Assembly: GCF_002233675.1 (NCBI RefSeq)
Contig: NZ_NMUQ01000001.1
Span: forward strand, 1,129,212-1,193,211
DNA length: 64,000 nt
Direction: 5' to 3'
Source of the DNA: Paenibacillus herberti
GTDB taxonomy: Bacteria; Bacillota; Bacilli; Paenibacillales; Paenibacillaceae
How positions within the stretch are numbered: the stretch's first letter is position 1; every line of letters starts with the position of its first letter. The translations under genes and the position numbers were made by a program. The notes below the pieces were generated by a model that did not search any database, was not told where the DNA came from, and saw only the letters and a list, made by a program, of their open reading frames with translations. Below, piece by piece: positions 8,295 through 17,336 of this stretch.

Positions 8295-9612
8295 TGAGCC
8301 GCTGGAGCGGGAAGGACTGGAATGGCTGCTGCGGGATCGTTTCCCGGGGCAATTCCGCTACTATCATGCTGCGAGCGGAAGGAGTGCCATCGAGCTGGCC
8401 GAGGAACATCATCCACAGCTTATTTTTATGGATATCAATATGCCGGGCATCAAAGGGCTTGAAGCAATTAAGGAGATCAAGCCGTCGCTGCCCGAGGCCA
8501 AAATCGTCCTGTTAACCGCATATGATTATTTCGGTTATGCCCGGGAGGCGGTTTCGCTCGGGGTCAACGAATACCTTGTCAAACCGGCGAGAAGGCAGGA
8601 ACTCGGAGAGCTCGTGGAACGTCTGCTAGCCGAGCTTGAGGAGGAAAAGCGCAAACGCGCCGCTGAGCTGGAGCTGCGCCATCAGGTGTCACGGCTGCTG
8701 CCACTTGCAGAAACGGAGTTGGCGCTGCTGCTTATGGTGCAACATACTTCGGTAGAGGAGGCGGAACGTCTGGCCGATTGGATCGGGTTTCCGCTAGAAG
8801 GGGGAAGCGCGGTCGTAGCGGCATTGCCTAACGATTTTGGCGAGCAGGAGTTGCGCCGTGCCTACGATTGGCTGCGGCATTATGTGTCGACGAGCGGGCT
8901 AAAGGCGGCATGCAGCTCACTCATTGACGGCCATGCGGCCATTTTCCTGCATGGGCCTCCAGAGCTTGGAACGGACAAGTGGCGCGCTGCCTGTCAGGAT
9001 TTTGCAGACGGGCTTTGTGCGGGTGCGCAGCGCCAGGTCGGAGCGACGTTGCGTGCCGGAATCGGCTCGCTGCGAAGCGGAGCGGATGGTTTGCATCGCT
9101 CGTATTTCGAGGCTGTATTCGCCTCTGCTTGTGAGACGGAGTGGGGCAAAGCCTGCCATTTCGATGAATTGAAGGAGCTGAACCGCGTTAGTCTCTCTCA
9201 TGCCAACGATACGGACTCGTTAGAGCGAGAGCGGCATTCCTACGTGCAGGCTGCGCTGCAGCGCAGTCGCGAAGAGCGGGAGCAGCAAACTTATAGCGTG
9301 CTTGACCGGGCCAAAGCCTGCATCGAGGAAAGATACACCGAGGATCTGTCTCTGGAGGATGTCGCGGAGCATGTACATCTCAATTCCTATTATTTAAGCA
9401 AGATTCTGAAACAGCAGTTCGGAGAATCTTTTATCGATATGCTGACCCGCTTGCGGATTAGCGAAGCGAAACGACGACTGGATTCCCACAAGGAAGTCAG
9501 TCTTAAGGAACTTTGCTTCGACGTTGGTTACAAGGACCCGAACTATTTTAGCCGTGTGTTCAAAAAAGTGACCGGAATGACTCCGACCCAATATCGCACC
9601 CGTTCCAATTGA
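8269..9612 (+). CDS. YesN-type response regulator with AraC DNA-binding domain
   Basis: The receiver domain occupies residues 1-125, with the acidic pair D8/D9, phosphoacceptor D55 in IFMDINMPG and the switch lysine in YLVKPA. A coiled linker follows, then a degenerate middle domain. A C-terminal pair of AraC helix-turn-helix motifs includes LSLEDVAEHVHLNSYYLSKIL and VGYKDPNYFSRVFKKVTGMTP. The gene overlaps the kinase by 26 bp, as is usual for paired YesM/YesN genes. It is expected to activate a sugar-utilisation promoter, and the sugar porter downstream is the obvious candidate. Confidence 0.92.
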   Translation: MIRILIADDEPLEREGLEWLLRDRFPGQFRYYHAASGRSAIELAEEHHPQLIFMDINMPGIKGLEAIKEIKPSLPEAKIVLLTAYDYFGYAREAVSLGVNEYLVKPARRQELGELVERLLAELEEEKRKRAAELELRHQVSRLLPLAETELALLLMVQHTSVEEAERLADWIGFPLEGGSAVVAALPNDFGEQELRRAYDWLRHYVSTSGLKAACSSLIDGHAAIFLHGPPELGTDKWRAACQDFADGLCAGAQRQVGATLRAGIGSLRSGADGLHRSYFEAVFASACETEWGKACHFDELKELNRVSLSHANDTDSLERERHSYVQAALQRSREEREQQTYSVLDRAKACIEERYTEDLSLEDVAEHVHLNSYYLSKILKQQFGESFIDMLTRLRISEAKRRLDSHKEVSLKELCFDVGYKDPNYFSRVFKKVTGMTPTQYRTRSN

Positions 9613-9624
9613 CTGGAACTCTAC

Positions 9625-9651
9625 GTCCATGCTGACCGCATGGACTTTTTT
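9625..9651 (+). terminator. Terminator after the sugar-sensing operon
   Basis: GTCCATG and CATGGAC form a 7-bp stem followed by six T residues. Confidence 0.85.
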
Positions 9652-9780
9652 GTGTTGTTCGCCACAAAAAAATGCTAGCCGTCAATCGCTTGGGCGAGAG
9701 CGGCTTCCAATCGCAAAATCGTGCTGCTCACGGGCAAAAAGATGCAGATGAATATTCCGTTATGGGTACGATCATAATGC

Positions 9781-9825
9781 TATACTGCAGGCGTAAGCGG
9801 TTAAACCGCGCTGAAAACGTTTCCT
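9781..9825 (+). promoter_or_regulatory. Regulatory region of the sugar porter: possible -10, inverted repeat, cre-like site
   Basis: A possible -10 TATACT lies at 9781-9786 with only a weak -35 upstream. A perfect 6-bp inverted repeat GCGGTTaAACCGC covers 9797-9809. TGAAAACGTTTCCT at 9812-9825 matches the CcpA cre consensus with two mismatches. Together these suggest catabolite repression plus a specific regulator, but the match is short. Confidence 0.4.
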
Positions 9826-9840
9826 GAAGGGGTTGAAATA

Positions 9841-11241
9841 ATGACATCTGTAGTTGGAACCAATGGCTCTGATTCAAAGCCTAATATGGTTTATGTCACG
9901 CTCGTTTCTCTCATTGCGGCGCTTGGGGGGCTGTTGTTCGGCTTTGATACTGCGGTTGTATCCGGTGCTCTCGGCTTTTTGACCGAACGGTTTACGCTGA
10001 CCGGCTTCCAGCAAGGCTGGGCCGTTTCCAGCTTTATTATCGGCTGTATCGGCGGCGCATCTGTATCAGGTATGCTTGGCGACCGCTTTGGCCGCAAAAA
10101 AACGCTAATTGTCGCCGCGTTCATCTTCATGATCGGTACGGTTGGCACGGCATTGGCCGGAAACTTTGACATTTATATCGTGTCAAGAATCATTGGCGGT
10201 ATCGCGATCGGCATTACGTCGGCGCTTGCACCACTTTACAATGCAGAGATTGCTCCAGCTAAGTACCGCGGCCGTCTTGTAGCGCTGTACCAGCTTGCAA
10301 TTGTCACCGGGATTTTTCTTACTTATTTTGTAAACCTCTGGATTATCGGCTTCGGCAACGATGCTTGGGATGTATCCGATTCCTGGAGGTGGATGTTCGG
10401 GGCGGGAGCAGTTCCTGGGATTGTCTTCCTTGTTCTGCTGTTCTTTGTTCCTGAAAGCCCGCGCTGGCTCGCTAAAAGGGATCGTGCAGCAGAGGCGCTG
10501 CCTATTCTGGTAAAAGTTCATGGGGAAGAGGCAGCTCGGCAAGAGGTGCTGGACATGAAAGAATCGTTTAAAAACGAGGGGACCGGGTCGTATAAAATGC
10601 TGTTCAAGCCCGGCCTGCGTATGGCGCTGCTGGTCGGTGTCGGACTTTCGGCCCTGCAGCAGCTTAGCGGCATCAATGCAGTCATGTATTATGCTCCGGA
10701 AATTTTTAAGCAAACCGGCCTTGGAGCAGATGCTTCCCTCGTACAAACGATTCTGGTCGGAGCGGTCAACTTCGCCTTTACGATTCTCGCGCTTTGGCTA
10801 ATCGACAAGGTTGGCCGCAAAATATTGCTGCTCGTTGGCACATCTGTGATGACGGTGGCTTTAGGTATTATTGCGTATGCCTTCCAGACGGACATGACAT
10901 CCGGCCCCATTATTTTGATCGCCATCTTGGTTTACGTTGCTGCTTTTGCCGTATCACTTGGCGCCGTGCTGTGGGTAGTTTTATCGGAAATTTTCCCGAG
11001 CGAGATCCGCGGCAAAGCGGTAGCAATCGGTACGATGATCCATTGGATGTTTGATTACGCCGTATCGCAGTCGTTCCCACCGTTGCTGCAAACGACAGGA
11101 CCGGCATTTGTGTTCGGGATGTTCGGCGTCATGACGGCGGTTGCGTTCCTGTTCACTCTGCGGCTTTTGCCCGAAACAAAAGGGCTCTCGCTGGAGCAGA
11201 TCGATACAATGTGGACGGCCAAGCCATCCGGTAAAGCTTGA
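9841..11241 (+). CDS. MFS sugar:proton symporter
   Basis: The 466-residue protein has twelve predicted membrane helices and the signatures of the sugar porter family (XylE/AraE/IolT type): GGLLFGFDTAVVSGAL in helix 1, DRFGRKK in loop 2-3, NAEIAPAKYRGRLV, PESPRWL after helix 6, QQLSGINAVMYYAPEIF in helix 7, and PETKGLSLEQI after helix 12. The hallmark glutamines and asparagine of helix 7 that bind hexose or pentose in homologues are present. The ATG follows a GAAGGGG ribosome site. It stands alone between terminators, directly downstream of the sugar-sensing operon, and is the most likely target of that regulator. The substrate sugar is not determined. Confidence 0.92.
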   Translation: MTSVVGTNGSDSKPNMVYVTLVSLIAALGGLLFGFDTAVVSGALGFLTERFTLTGFQQGWAVSSFIIGCIGGASVSGMLGDRFGRKKTLIVAAFIFMIGTVGTALAGNFDIYIVSRIIGGIAIGITSALAPLYNAEIAPAKYRGRLVALYQLAIVTGIFLTYFVNLWIIGFGNDAWDVSDSWRWMFGAGAVPGIVFLVLLFFVPESPRWLAKRDRAAEALPILVKVHGEEAARQEVLDMKESFKNEGTGSYKMLFKPGLRMALLVGVGLSALQQLSGINAVMYYAPEIFKQTGLGADASLVQTILVGAVNFAFTILALWLIDKVGRKILLLVGTSVMTVALGIIAYAFQTDMTSGPIILIAILVYVAAFAVSLGAVLWVVLSEIFPSEIRGKAVAIGTMIHWMFDYAVSQSFPPLLQTTGPAFVFGMFGVMTAVAFLFTLRLLPETKGLSLEQIDTMWTAKPSGKA

Positions 11242-11294
11242 CAGCATTGAACAGCCCCGATAAGATTAAACTAATTTAATACCGATTCACATGG

Positions 11295-11320
11295 AGGAGC
11301 CTGCCAACAGCGGGCTCCTT
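11295..11320 (+). terminator. Terminator after the sugar porter
   Basis: AGGAGC...GCTCCT stem with T-rich tail, continuing into a second T run at 11323-11331. Confidence 0.8.
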
Positions 11321-11331
11321 TTGTCTTTTTT

Positions 11332-11633
11332 TGGATCTCAACGAAATCGCCATGGGTTCTCGATCAGCCCGAGCCCCAGATCAAGGCGGCTGATCTCGGT
11401 TTCGTCAGCTGATTTGAACTCTGTATTTGAGGAGGAATAGGCTCTCTGAGTTACGTTAGCGGCCAATTTGCGCGGATATACCCACTTGTCTGCGATTATT
11501 ACCCTTCCAAAGAAGAGAGAAGCCGCAGCGACTCCTTTACAGGACCCCTTTAATGGGTATAGAACATATAGCGCTTTAATTAAGTTAAGTCAGGATAGGA
11601 GATACTGGAAATATTGAATCATTTCAACTGTTG
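11332..11633. other. Gene-free leader of the mrp operon with a two-part inverted repeat
   Basis: About 300 bp without a convincing gene. An inverted repeat spans about 11339-11407: GATCAGCC pairs with GGCTGATC, and outer ACGAAATC pairs with GGTTTCGT. No T tract follows, so it is not a standard terminator. I see no clear sigma-A promoter; the stretch from 11570 to 11633 is AT-rich and is the likeliest promoter position. Confidence 0.4.
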
Positions 11634-11646
11634 AGGAGGTTTGTCA

Positions 11647-14616
11647 TTGCTTCACTTTTTCCTTTTACTGCCGTTTCTTCTCGCAGCGATGCTGCCCTTA
11701 TTAAACAAGCTAACCAAGGAGCTGCATCCCGGCTGGCTGGCGATGGCAGCACCTGCTTTTATGCTCTTTTACTTCCTTTCTCGCATCCCTGAAGTTTCAA
11801 AAGGTCGCAGCTTAACGGCGTCTGTTCCCTGGATACCGAGTCTCGGAATCAATCTGGACTCCAATCTGGACGGGCTTGGCCTGCTTTTTGCGCTGTTAAT
11901 TAGCGGCATCGGCGCACTCGTTGTCCTGTATTCGATCTCTTACCTTCATCCACGGAAGGAAGCGGTGACGCGATTTTACGTTTGCCTGCTCCTGTTCATG
12001 GGAGCGATGCTCGGCGTGGTGCTGTCTGATCATCTCATCGTACTGTACGGCTTTTGGGAGCTGACAAGCATTACTTCTTTTTTACTGATCGCTTTCTGGC
12101 ATAAAAGGGAGGTTTCCCTGGCAGGAGCGCTTAAATCGCTGCTAATTACCAGCTTTGGCGGGTTGGCGATGTTGGCCGGTTTCCTGCTGCTTGGTTTGGC
12201 TGGCGGCAGCCTGCGCGTGTCGGAACTGATCGACTCTTCAGCCGTGCTCGCGGCGAGTCCGCTTCTCTTGCCAGCTATGCTGCTTATCGCGCTGGGCGTA
12301 TTGACCAAATCGGCGCAATTTCCGTTTCACATCTGGCTTCCCGATGCGATGGAGGCGCCGACGCCAGTCAGCGCCTACCTTCACTCCGCGACTATGGTAA
12401 AGGCCGGTCTATACTTGGCGGCCAGGCTAATGCCGATTTTTGCCGGGCAAGCGCCCTGGTATATTTTGCTCACTACAAGCGGACTTATCACGTTGTTATA
12501 CGGGGCGTTCCGGGCGATCAAACAAACCGACCTCAAGGCGCTGCTTGCCTATTCTACGATCAGCCAGCTTGGTCTCGTGTTAACGCTGCTTGGACTGGGT
12601 TCGGTTTATCCGACTGGCTCTACTCATGAATATGCCGTGTATAGCACGGCAGCGGCGGCAGCGGCTCTGTTCCATCTTGTCAATCACGCTGCCTTCAAAG
12701 GCGCTTTGTTCATGACGGCAGGCATCGTCGATCATGAAACAGGAACGCGCGATTTGCGGCAGCTGGGCGGCTTGTTACGCTTCATGCCGTTAACCTTCAC
12801 CGTCGCGCTTGCGGCATCATTGTCGATGGCTGGCGTTCCGCCGTTCGGCGGATTTATGAGCAAGGAGCTGTTTTTCGGCTCCGCGCTGGATGCCATGCGC
12901 TCGGGCAGCTGGGGCACGGCTGCATTTCTCATTCCTGTTATCGCTTGGACAGCGAGTGCGTTTACCTTCGTGTACAGCGCTATTTTTGTCTGGCGCACAT
13001 TCGGCGGCAGCAGAAGGGGGGAGCAGGCGGATGCATCGCATGCGGCAGTGCAAGAGGCACCGCATAAGCAGCCGAATGATGCACGGCATGCAACGATGCG
13101 TGCGCCAGTGCAAGAGACTCCACAAGATGCACGGTATGAGACTCTGCAAGAAACTCCGCATGAAGCGCCGCTCAGCATGCTGCTCTCGCCGATGCTGCTC
13201 GCTGCAGCAGCGCTCATCTTTGGCCTGTTCCCAGGCTCCATCGGCCCCAATGTGTTGCAGCCGGCGCTTGACTCGCTGCAGCCTGGGGCAGCTGAAGCAT
13301 TCACTGAACTCTCTTTATGGCATGGCTGGACGCCAGAGCTGCTCATGACGCTGGGTGTGTTCATCGTAGGCGGCGCGTTATTCCTAATTGCTCCGCGAGT
13401 TCCACTGCTGAATCGGCCGTTGCGCGTACTGTTCAGTTGGAATGGTGTATTCAAGGGCGGGCTTCGGAATGCCGATCGCGCTTCGGAACGGCTAACCTCC
13501 CTGTATCTGACCGGCTCGATGAGGCATTACGCCAGTTATGTATTTCTGTTTCTCATAGTTGCTGTTGCTGTCACGACCTTCATGACAGGCGGGTTCCGTA
13601 TCAGCTTCAGCGGGATGGCGCCAGTCACCGTCTATGAAGGCATTGCGGTTGCGGCACTTATTGCGGCAGCGTTGGCCGTGCCATTTGCCCAATCCCGCAT
13701 GATGGCGATTATTTTGACCGGAACCATCGGCTACTTGGTCGTGCTGTTTTTCGTCCTCTTCCGGGCGCCAGACCTGGCACTGACCCAGATGATCGTGGAA
13801 ACAGTGTCGGTCACGTTGTTCCTGCTCTGCTTTTATCATTTGCCGGCGCTCAAGCGCGAAAAGATTGCCCTGCGCACAAAACTGATCAACGGATTGATCG
13901 CTGCAGCTTCCGGAATTGTGATGACGGTAGTTGCGCTCGGGGCGTTCAGCGGTCGGGCTTTCCCTTCCATTTCAGACTATTACTTGAAAAACAGCTATGA
14001 GCTGGCCGGAGGCAAAAACGTCGTTAATGTCATTCTCGTGGACTTCCGCGGCTTTGATACGATGCTCGAAATCGTCGTGCTCGGCATTGCTTCCTACGCC
14101 ATCTATGGCGTCATTGGTTTGAAATGGCCGGAAGAGAAAGTTGTTGAAAGGAACGGGCTGCGAGAGCGCGAGTTCAGACTGATCTACGAGGATGCACGCA
14201 GCAATGACGTTATTTTGCAAACACTATCCAAGGTTATTCTGTTTCTAATCCTGACTTTCTCCTTTTATATCCTATTTGCTGGACATCATGAGCCGGGGGG
14301 CGGCTTCATCGGTGCCTTAATGACATCATCAGCACTCGTGCTGTTAAGCATTGCCTTCGGTGCAAAAACGGTTCGATCGGCACTGCCGCTCAATTTCCGC
14401 ATCGTCACGGCCTGTGGCATCGCCGTAGCGTTGCTTACCGGCATCGGCTCGTTTGCTTTCAACATGCCGTTCCTCAGCCATGCATTCGGTTATGTGTATC
14501 TGCCTATTTTCGGCAAAAATGAACTCGCAACCGCCGTCCTGTTCGATCTGGGCGTTTATCTGACCGTTGTCGGCATTACAATGACGATTATTCTGGCCAT
14601 CGGGAGGGACAAGTAA
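11647..14616 (+). CDS. mrpA: MrpA-MrpB fusion, Na+/H+ antiporter subunit
   Basis: This large subunit of the Mrp cation/proton antiporter is 989 residues from the TTG at 11647, which lies 6 bp after AGGAGGT (11634-11640). The first TTG at 11641 abuts that site. The first two-thirds is the NuoL-like antiporter module, with KSAQFPFHIWLPDAMEAPTP and HSATMVKAGLYLAAR. From about residue 840 the protein continues into a complete MrpB-like segment (ILFAGHHEPGGGFIGALM, FGKNELATAVLFDLGVY), which is a separate gene in B. subtilis. A hydrophilic repeat insertion sits between membrane helices at about residues 462-510. The subunit acts in the membrane with MrpC-G in sodium and alkali resistance. Confidence 0.92.
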   Translation: MLHFFLLLPFLLAAMLPLLNKLTKELHPGWLAMAAPAFMLFYFLSRIPEVSKGRSLTASVPWIPSLGINLDSNLDGLGLLFALLISGIGALVVLYSISYLHPRKEAVTRFYVCLLLFMGAMLGVVLSDHLIVLYGFWELTSITSFLLIAFWHKREVSLAGALKSLLITSFGGLAMLAGFLLLGLAGGSLRVSELIDSSAVLAASPLLLPAMLLIALGVLTKSAQFPFHIWLPDAMEAPTPVSAYLHSATMVKAGLYLAARLMPIFAGQAPWYILLTTSGLITLLYGAFRAIKQTDLKALLAYSTISQLGLVLTLLGLGSVYPTGSTHEYAVYSTAAAAAALFHLVNHAAFKGALFMTAGIVDHETGTRDLRQLGGLLRFMPLTFTVALAASLSMAGVPPFGGFMSKELFFGSALDAMRSGSWGTAAFLIPVIAWTASAFTFVYSAIFVWRTFGGSRRGEQADASHAAVQEAPHKQPNDARHATMRAPVQETPQDARYETLQETPHEAPLSMLLSPMLLAAAALIFGLFPGSIGPNVLQPALDSLQPGAAEAFTELSLWHGWTPELLMTLGVFIVGGALFLIAPRVPLLNRPLRVLFSWNGVFKGGLRNADRASERLTSLYLTGSMRHYASYVFLFLIVAVAVTTFMTGGFRISFSGMAPVTVYEGIAVAALIAAALAVPFAQSRMMAIILTGTIGYLVVLFFVLFRAPDLALTQMIVETVSVTLFLLCFYHLPALKREKIALRTKLINGLIAAASGIVMTVVALGAFSGRAFPSISDYYLKNSYELAGGKNVVNVILVDFRGFDTMLEIVVLGIASYAIYGVIGLKWPEEKVVERNGLREREFRLIYEDARSNDVILQTLSKVILFLILTFSFYILFAGHHEPGGGFIGALMTSSALVLLSIAFGAKTVRSALPLNFRIVTACGIAVALLTGIGSFAFNMPFLSHAFGYVYLPIFGKNELATAVLFDLGVYLTVVGITMTIILAIGRDK
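13030..13173 (+). repeat. Imperfect 48-bp in-frame repeats within mrpA
   Basis: Three 48-bp copies begin GATGCATCG, GATGCACGG and GATGCACGG. They encode 16-residue units starting DASHAAVQE, DARHATMRA and DARYETLQE. The insertion is soluble and lies between transmembrane segments. Confidence 0.7.
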
Positions 14617-14955
14617 ATGGAGCTTCTGCTCGCGCTCACCATCGGCATCTTGTTTGCCGTAGGCGTTTATATGATTCTTGCGCGCAGCTTGCTGCGCGTC
14701 ATTCTCGGATTATCGCTGCTCACGCACAGCGTTCATTTGTTGTTGCTGACGATGTCCGGCCTCAAGGCGGGGGCGCCGCCGCTGCTCGGAGAAAAGGCCG
14801 ACAGCTATGTCGATCCGTTACCGCAGGCGCTCATTCTTACTTCGATCGTCATCAGCTTTGGCGTTACTTCCCTGTATTTTGTACTGGCCTACAAGTCCTA
14901 TCAAAAGCTTGGCACCGACGACACAGAGCAGATGAGGAGAGAAGCGGATGAATAA
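14617..14955 (+). CDS. mrpC: Mrp antiporter subunit C
   Basis: The 112-residue protein has three membrane helices and the NuoK-like fold of MrpC. The segment AVGVYMILARSLLRVILGLSLLTHSVHLLLL is typical of the subunit, as is the final helix ALILTSIVISFGVTSLYFVLAYKSY. Its ATG directly follows the mrpA stop codon (TAAATG), and its end overlaps mrpD by 8 bp. Length matches Bacillus MrpC. Confidence 0.95.
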   Translation: MELLLALTIGILFAVGVYMILARSLLRVILGLSLLTHSVHLLLLTMSGLKAGAPPLLGEKADSYVDPLPQALILTSIVISFGVTSLYFVLAYKSYQKLGTDDTEQMRREADE

Positions 14956-16576
14956 TCTTGTGGTACTGCCCCTTCTGCTACCCCTCTGCACGGCTGTGCT
15001 GCTGCTGTTTTTCAAAGAGCGGATACAACTGCAGCGAATCATTAGCGCTGCCGGGCAAAGCGCAACAGCAATCGCTTGTGTGCTCTTGCTCGTCCAAACC
15101 GGATCAAGCGGCATACAGCTGTTAGCGATGGGCGGCTGGGCGGCTCCTTACGGCATCGTTTTCACAGCGGACTTTTTCGCGGCACTGCTCGTTACAGCGG
15201 CAACGATTACGGCAGGCTTTTGCCTCGCCTTTTCGTTCGGCACAGTAGGATCTGAGCGGGAAAAATTTTACTTTTATCCTTTCTTTCAATTTCTGATGGC
15301 TGGAGTAAATGGTTCTTTCCTGACCGGGGATTTGTTCAATCTATTCGTTTGTTTTGAGGTTCTGCTCATTTCCTCTTATGCGCTGCTTGTGCTCGGCGGC
15401 ACTAAGGGGCAGCTGCGAGCGACCTTGAGCTATATGCTCATTAATATTTTGTCGTCCACACTGTTTGTAGCGGCAGTTGCTTATTTGTACGGTGTCACAG
15501 GTACGCTCAACATGGCGCATCTTTCAGTGCGCATAGCCGAAGCAGGGCAGGGGGGCATTTTGAATGTCATCGCCGTTTTGTTCCTTATCGTATTCTCTCT
15601 AAAAGCAGGCCTGTTCCTTTTCTTCTGGTTGCCTAGCGCCTACCAGGCTCCGCCGCCTGCAGTGTCAGCTTTATTCGCAGCTCTGCTGACCAAGGTTGGC
15701 ATTTATGCACTTGTTCGAACGTTCACGCTGTTGTTCCCGGGTGATCCCGGTGTGACACATGTCTGGATCGCATGGATGGCTGGTGCGACGATGATTTTGG
15801 GAGCTGTGGGCGCTCTTGCGAGCAAAGATGTCATGCGCATCCTTAATTTCAACATCGTAATCAGCGTCGGTTTTGTTGCTTTCGGCTTGGCGGTCGCCAA
15901 TGAAGCCTCGCTGCAGGGAGTGGTCTTTTATCTCCTTCACGATATGGCTGCCAAAGCGCTGCTGTTTTTGCTAGGGGGTATGATGATCCGTGAAGCCGGT
16001 GCTGATCAGCTGAGCGCCATGGGAGGACTGATTTCCCGAGCGCCATGGCTCGGCTGGATGTTCCTGGTCGCTGCGCTTGCGGCTGCTGGAATTCCTCCGC
16101 TAAGCGGTTTCGGCGGTAAGCTTTTGTTGCTGCAAGGAGGGCTGCAGGCGCAGTCCTACGTGCTGACCGCGATTTCTCTATTTTCCAGTCTTATTGTGCT
16201 GTACACGCTGGTTCGCCTGTTTATTAAAGCGTTCTGGGGCGAACAGCCGGCTGGGCCGGCAACAGCTGTAGTGGCGGAAGCAGATAGGGTTTCAAATGCC
16301 GCTGCAAAGACAGATGCACGAACAGATGCAGATGCACAAACAAAACCAGATGTAGCTGCAAATGCAGTTGCATTTGCAACTGCCGCAAAAGCCTCGCATG
16401 GCTCAGCCACCCAGCCCCGAAACACGTCACGCGGACATCTTGTTGTAGCTGGCGTGTTATGCCTGATCGTTGTGTTGATGGGTGTCGGCTCGGAGTGGAT
16501 GGCACAAGCCGCCGCTGAAGCGGCGCGCACGCTCGTTGATCCGTCTGTTTATATCGAAGCTGTACTAAAGGAGTAG
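14948..16576 (+). CDS. mrpD: Mrp antiporter subunit D
   Basis: The 542-residue NuoM/N-like proton-translocating subunit has about fourteen membrane helices. Conserved pieces are GDLFNLFVCFEVLLISSYALLVLGG, with the helix-5 glutamate, then SLKAGLFLFFWLPSAYQAPPPAVSALFAALLTKVG, with a key lysine, and GIPPLSGFGGKLLLLQGG. It is about 50 residues longer than B. subtilis MrpD because of an Ala/Thr/Asp-rich soluble insertion near residues 437-500, just before the last helix. It overlaps mrpC by 8 bp, with a GAGGAGAG ribosome site. Confidence 0.94.
   Translation: MNNLVVLPLLLPLCTAVLLLFFKERIQLQRIISAAGQSATAIACVLLLVQTGSSGIQLLAMGGWAAPYGIVFTADFFAALLVTAATITAGFCLAFSFGTVGSEREKFYFYPFFQFLMAGVNGSFLTGDLFNLFVCFEVLLISSYALLVLGGTKGQLRATLSYMLINILSSTLFVAAVAYLYGVTGTLNMAHLSVRIAEAGQGGILNVIAVLFLIVFSLKAGLFLFFWLPSAYQAPPPAVSALFAALLTKVGIYALVRTFTLLFPGDPGVTHVWIAWMAGATMILGAVGALASKDVMRILNFNIVISVGFVAFGLAVANEASLQGVVFYLLHDMAAKALLFLLGGMMIREAGADQLSAMGGLISRAPWLGWMFLVAALAAAGIPPLSGFGGKLLLLQGGLQAQSYVLTAISLFSSLIVLYTLVRLFIKAFWGEQPAGPATAVVAEADRVSNAAAKTDARTDADAQTKPDVAANAVAFATAAKASHGSATQPRNTSRGHLVVAGVLCLIVVLMGVGSEWMAQAAAEAARTLVDPSVYIEAVLKE
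16305..16385 (+). repeat. Low-complexity ACAGATGCA-rich insertion in mrpD
   Basis: Short degenerate repeats of acagatgca and gcaaatgca encode an Ala/Asp/Thr-rich linker absent from the family core. Confidence 0.55.
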
Positions 16577-16584
16577 ATGCCAAA

Positions 16585-17061
16585 GTGGCCTCCCAGTTTC
16601 TGATCAATCTGCTCATCGCGTTTCTGTGGATGTTTCTTTATGATGATCCCTCTTTTCCGCGCTTTATCGTCGGCTTTCTGCTCGGCATGGTCTTCATAGG
16701 CTTGCTCAACCGTTTTCTCAAAAGGGACTTCTACCTGCGCAAAGTAGTAGCTGTGCTGAATTTGCTTGGCATCTTTATTCGAGAGCTTTTTTTGTCCAGC
16801 TTCACGGTCATCTTTCAGATTTTGAAGCCAAAGCTGACGATCCGCCCAGGCATCGTAGCCCTCCAGACAGAGCTAAAATCGGACGGAGAATTAACGCTAC
16901 TGTCATGTCTGATATGTCTGACCCCTGGCACGCTTACACTGGATGTGTCGGATGATAACCGAACTCTTTATATTCATGCGATGGATATCGGCGATGCCGA
17001 ACAGCTCAAGCTGCAAATCCGCAATTCATTCGAGAAGGCAATCATGGAGGTGACTCGCTGA
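16585..17061 (+). CDS. mrpE: Mrp antiporter subunit E
   Basis: The 158-residue protein has two or three N-terminal membrane helices (FLINLLIAFLWMFLYD, FIVGFLLGMVFIGLLNR), then the MrpE cytoplasmic domain with GIVALQTELKSDGELTLLSCLICLTPGTLTLDV. The LTPGT motif is characteristic. The GTG start follows AAAGGAG. The end overlaps the mrpF start by one base (TGATG). Confidence 0.94.
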   Translation: MASQFLINLLIAFLWMFLYDDPSFPRFIVGFLLGMVFIGLLNRFLKRDFYLRKVVAVLNLLGIFIRELFLSSFTVIFQILKPKLTIRPGIVALQTELKSDGELTLLSCLICLTPGTLTLDVSDDNRTLYIHAMDIGDAEQLKLQIRNSFEKAIMEVTR

Positions 17062-17336
17062 TGGCGGAGGCGCTGCTGCAAACATCGCTCGTACTGCTCG
17101 TGCTTTCTATTACAGGCTGTATGTACCGTCTGCTCAAAGGACCATCCGTATCCGACCGGATAGCCGCCCTTGATACGATCGGCATCCTGATGTTGTCGAT
17201 AATCGCGATTCTTGGCATGCTGATGCGGACAACCGCTTATTTAGATATTATTCTTGTCATTGGCGTGGTCAGCTTTATCGGAACGACGGCTTTCGCCCGT
17301 TATATTGAACGTGGGTTGGTGATGGAGGATGAATAG
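17061..17336 (+). CDS. mrpF: Mrp antiporter subunit F
   Basis: The 91-residue protein with three membrane helices carries the family segment RLLKGPSVSDRIAALDTIGI. It overlaps both mrpE and mrpG, which is consistent with translational coupling across the operon. Confidence 0.94.
   Translation: MAEALLQTSLVLLVLSITGCMYRLLKGPSVSDRIAALDTIGILMLSIIAILGMLMRTTAYLDIILVIGVVSFIGTTAFARYIERGLVMEDE

Noticed and set aside
12732-13454. A 240-codon minus-strand frame opposite mrpA
   Set aside because: It is a shadow of the GC-rich repeat insertion in mrpA and has no start signals.
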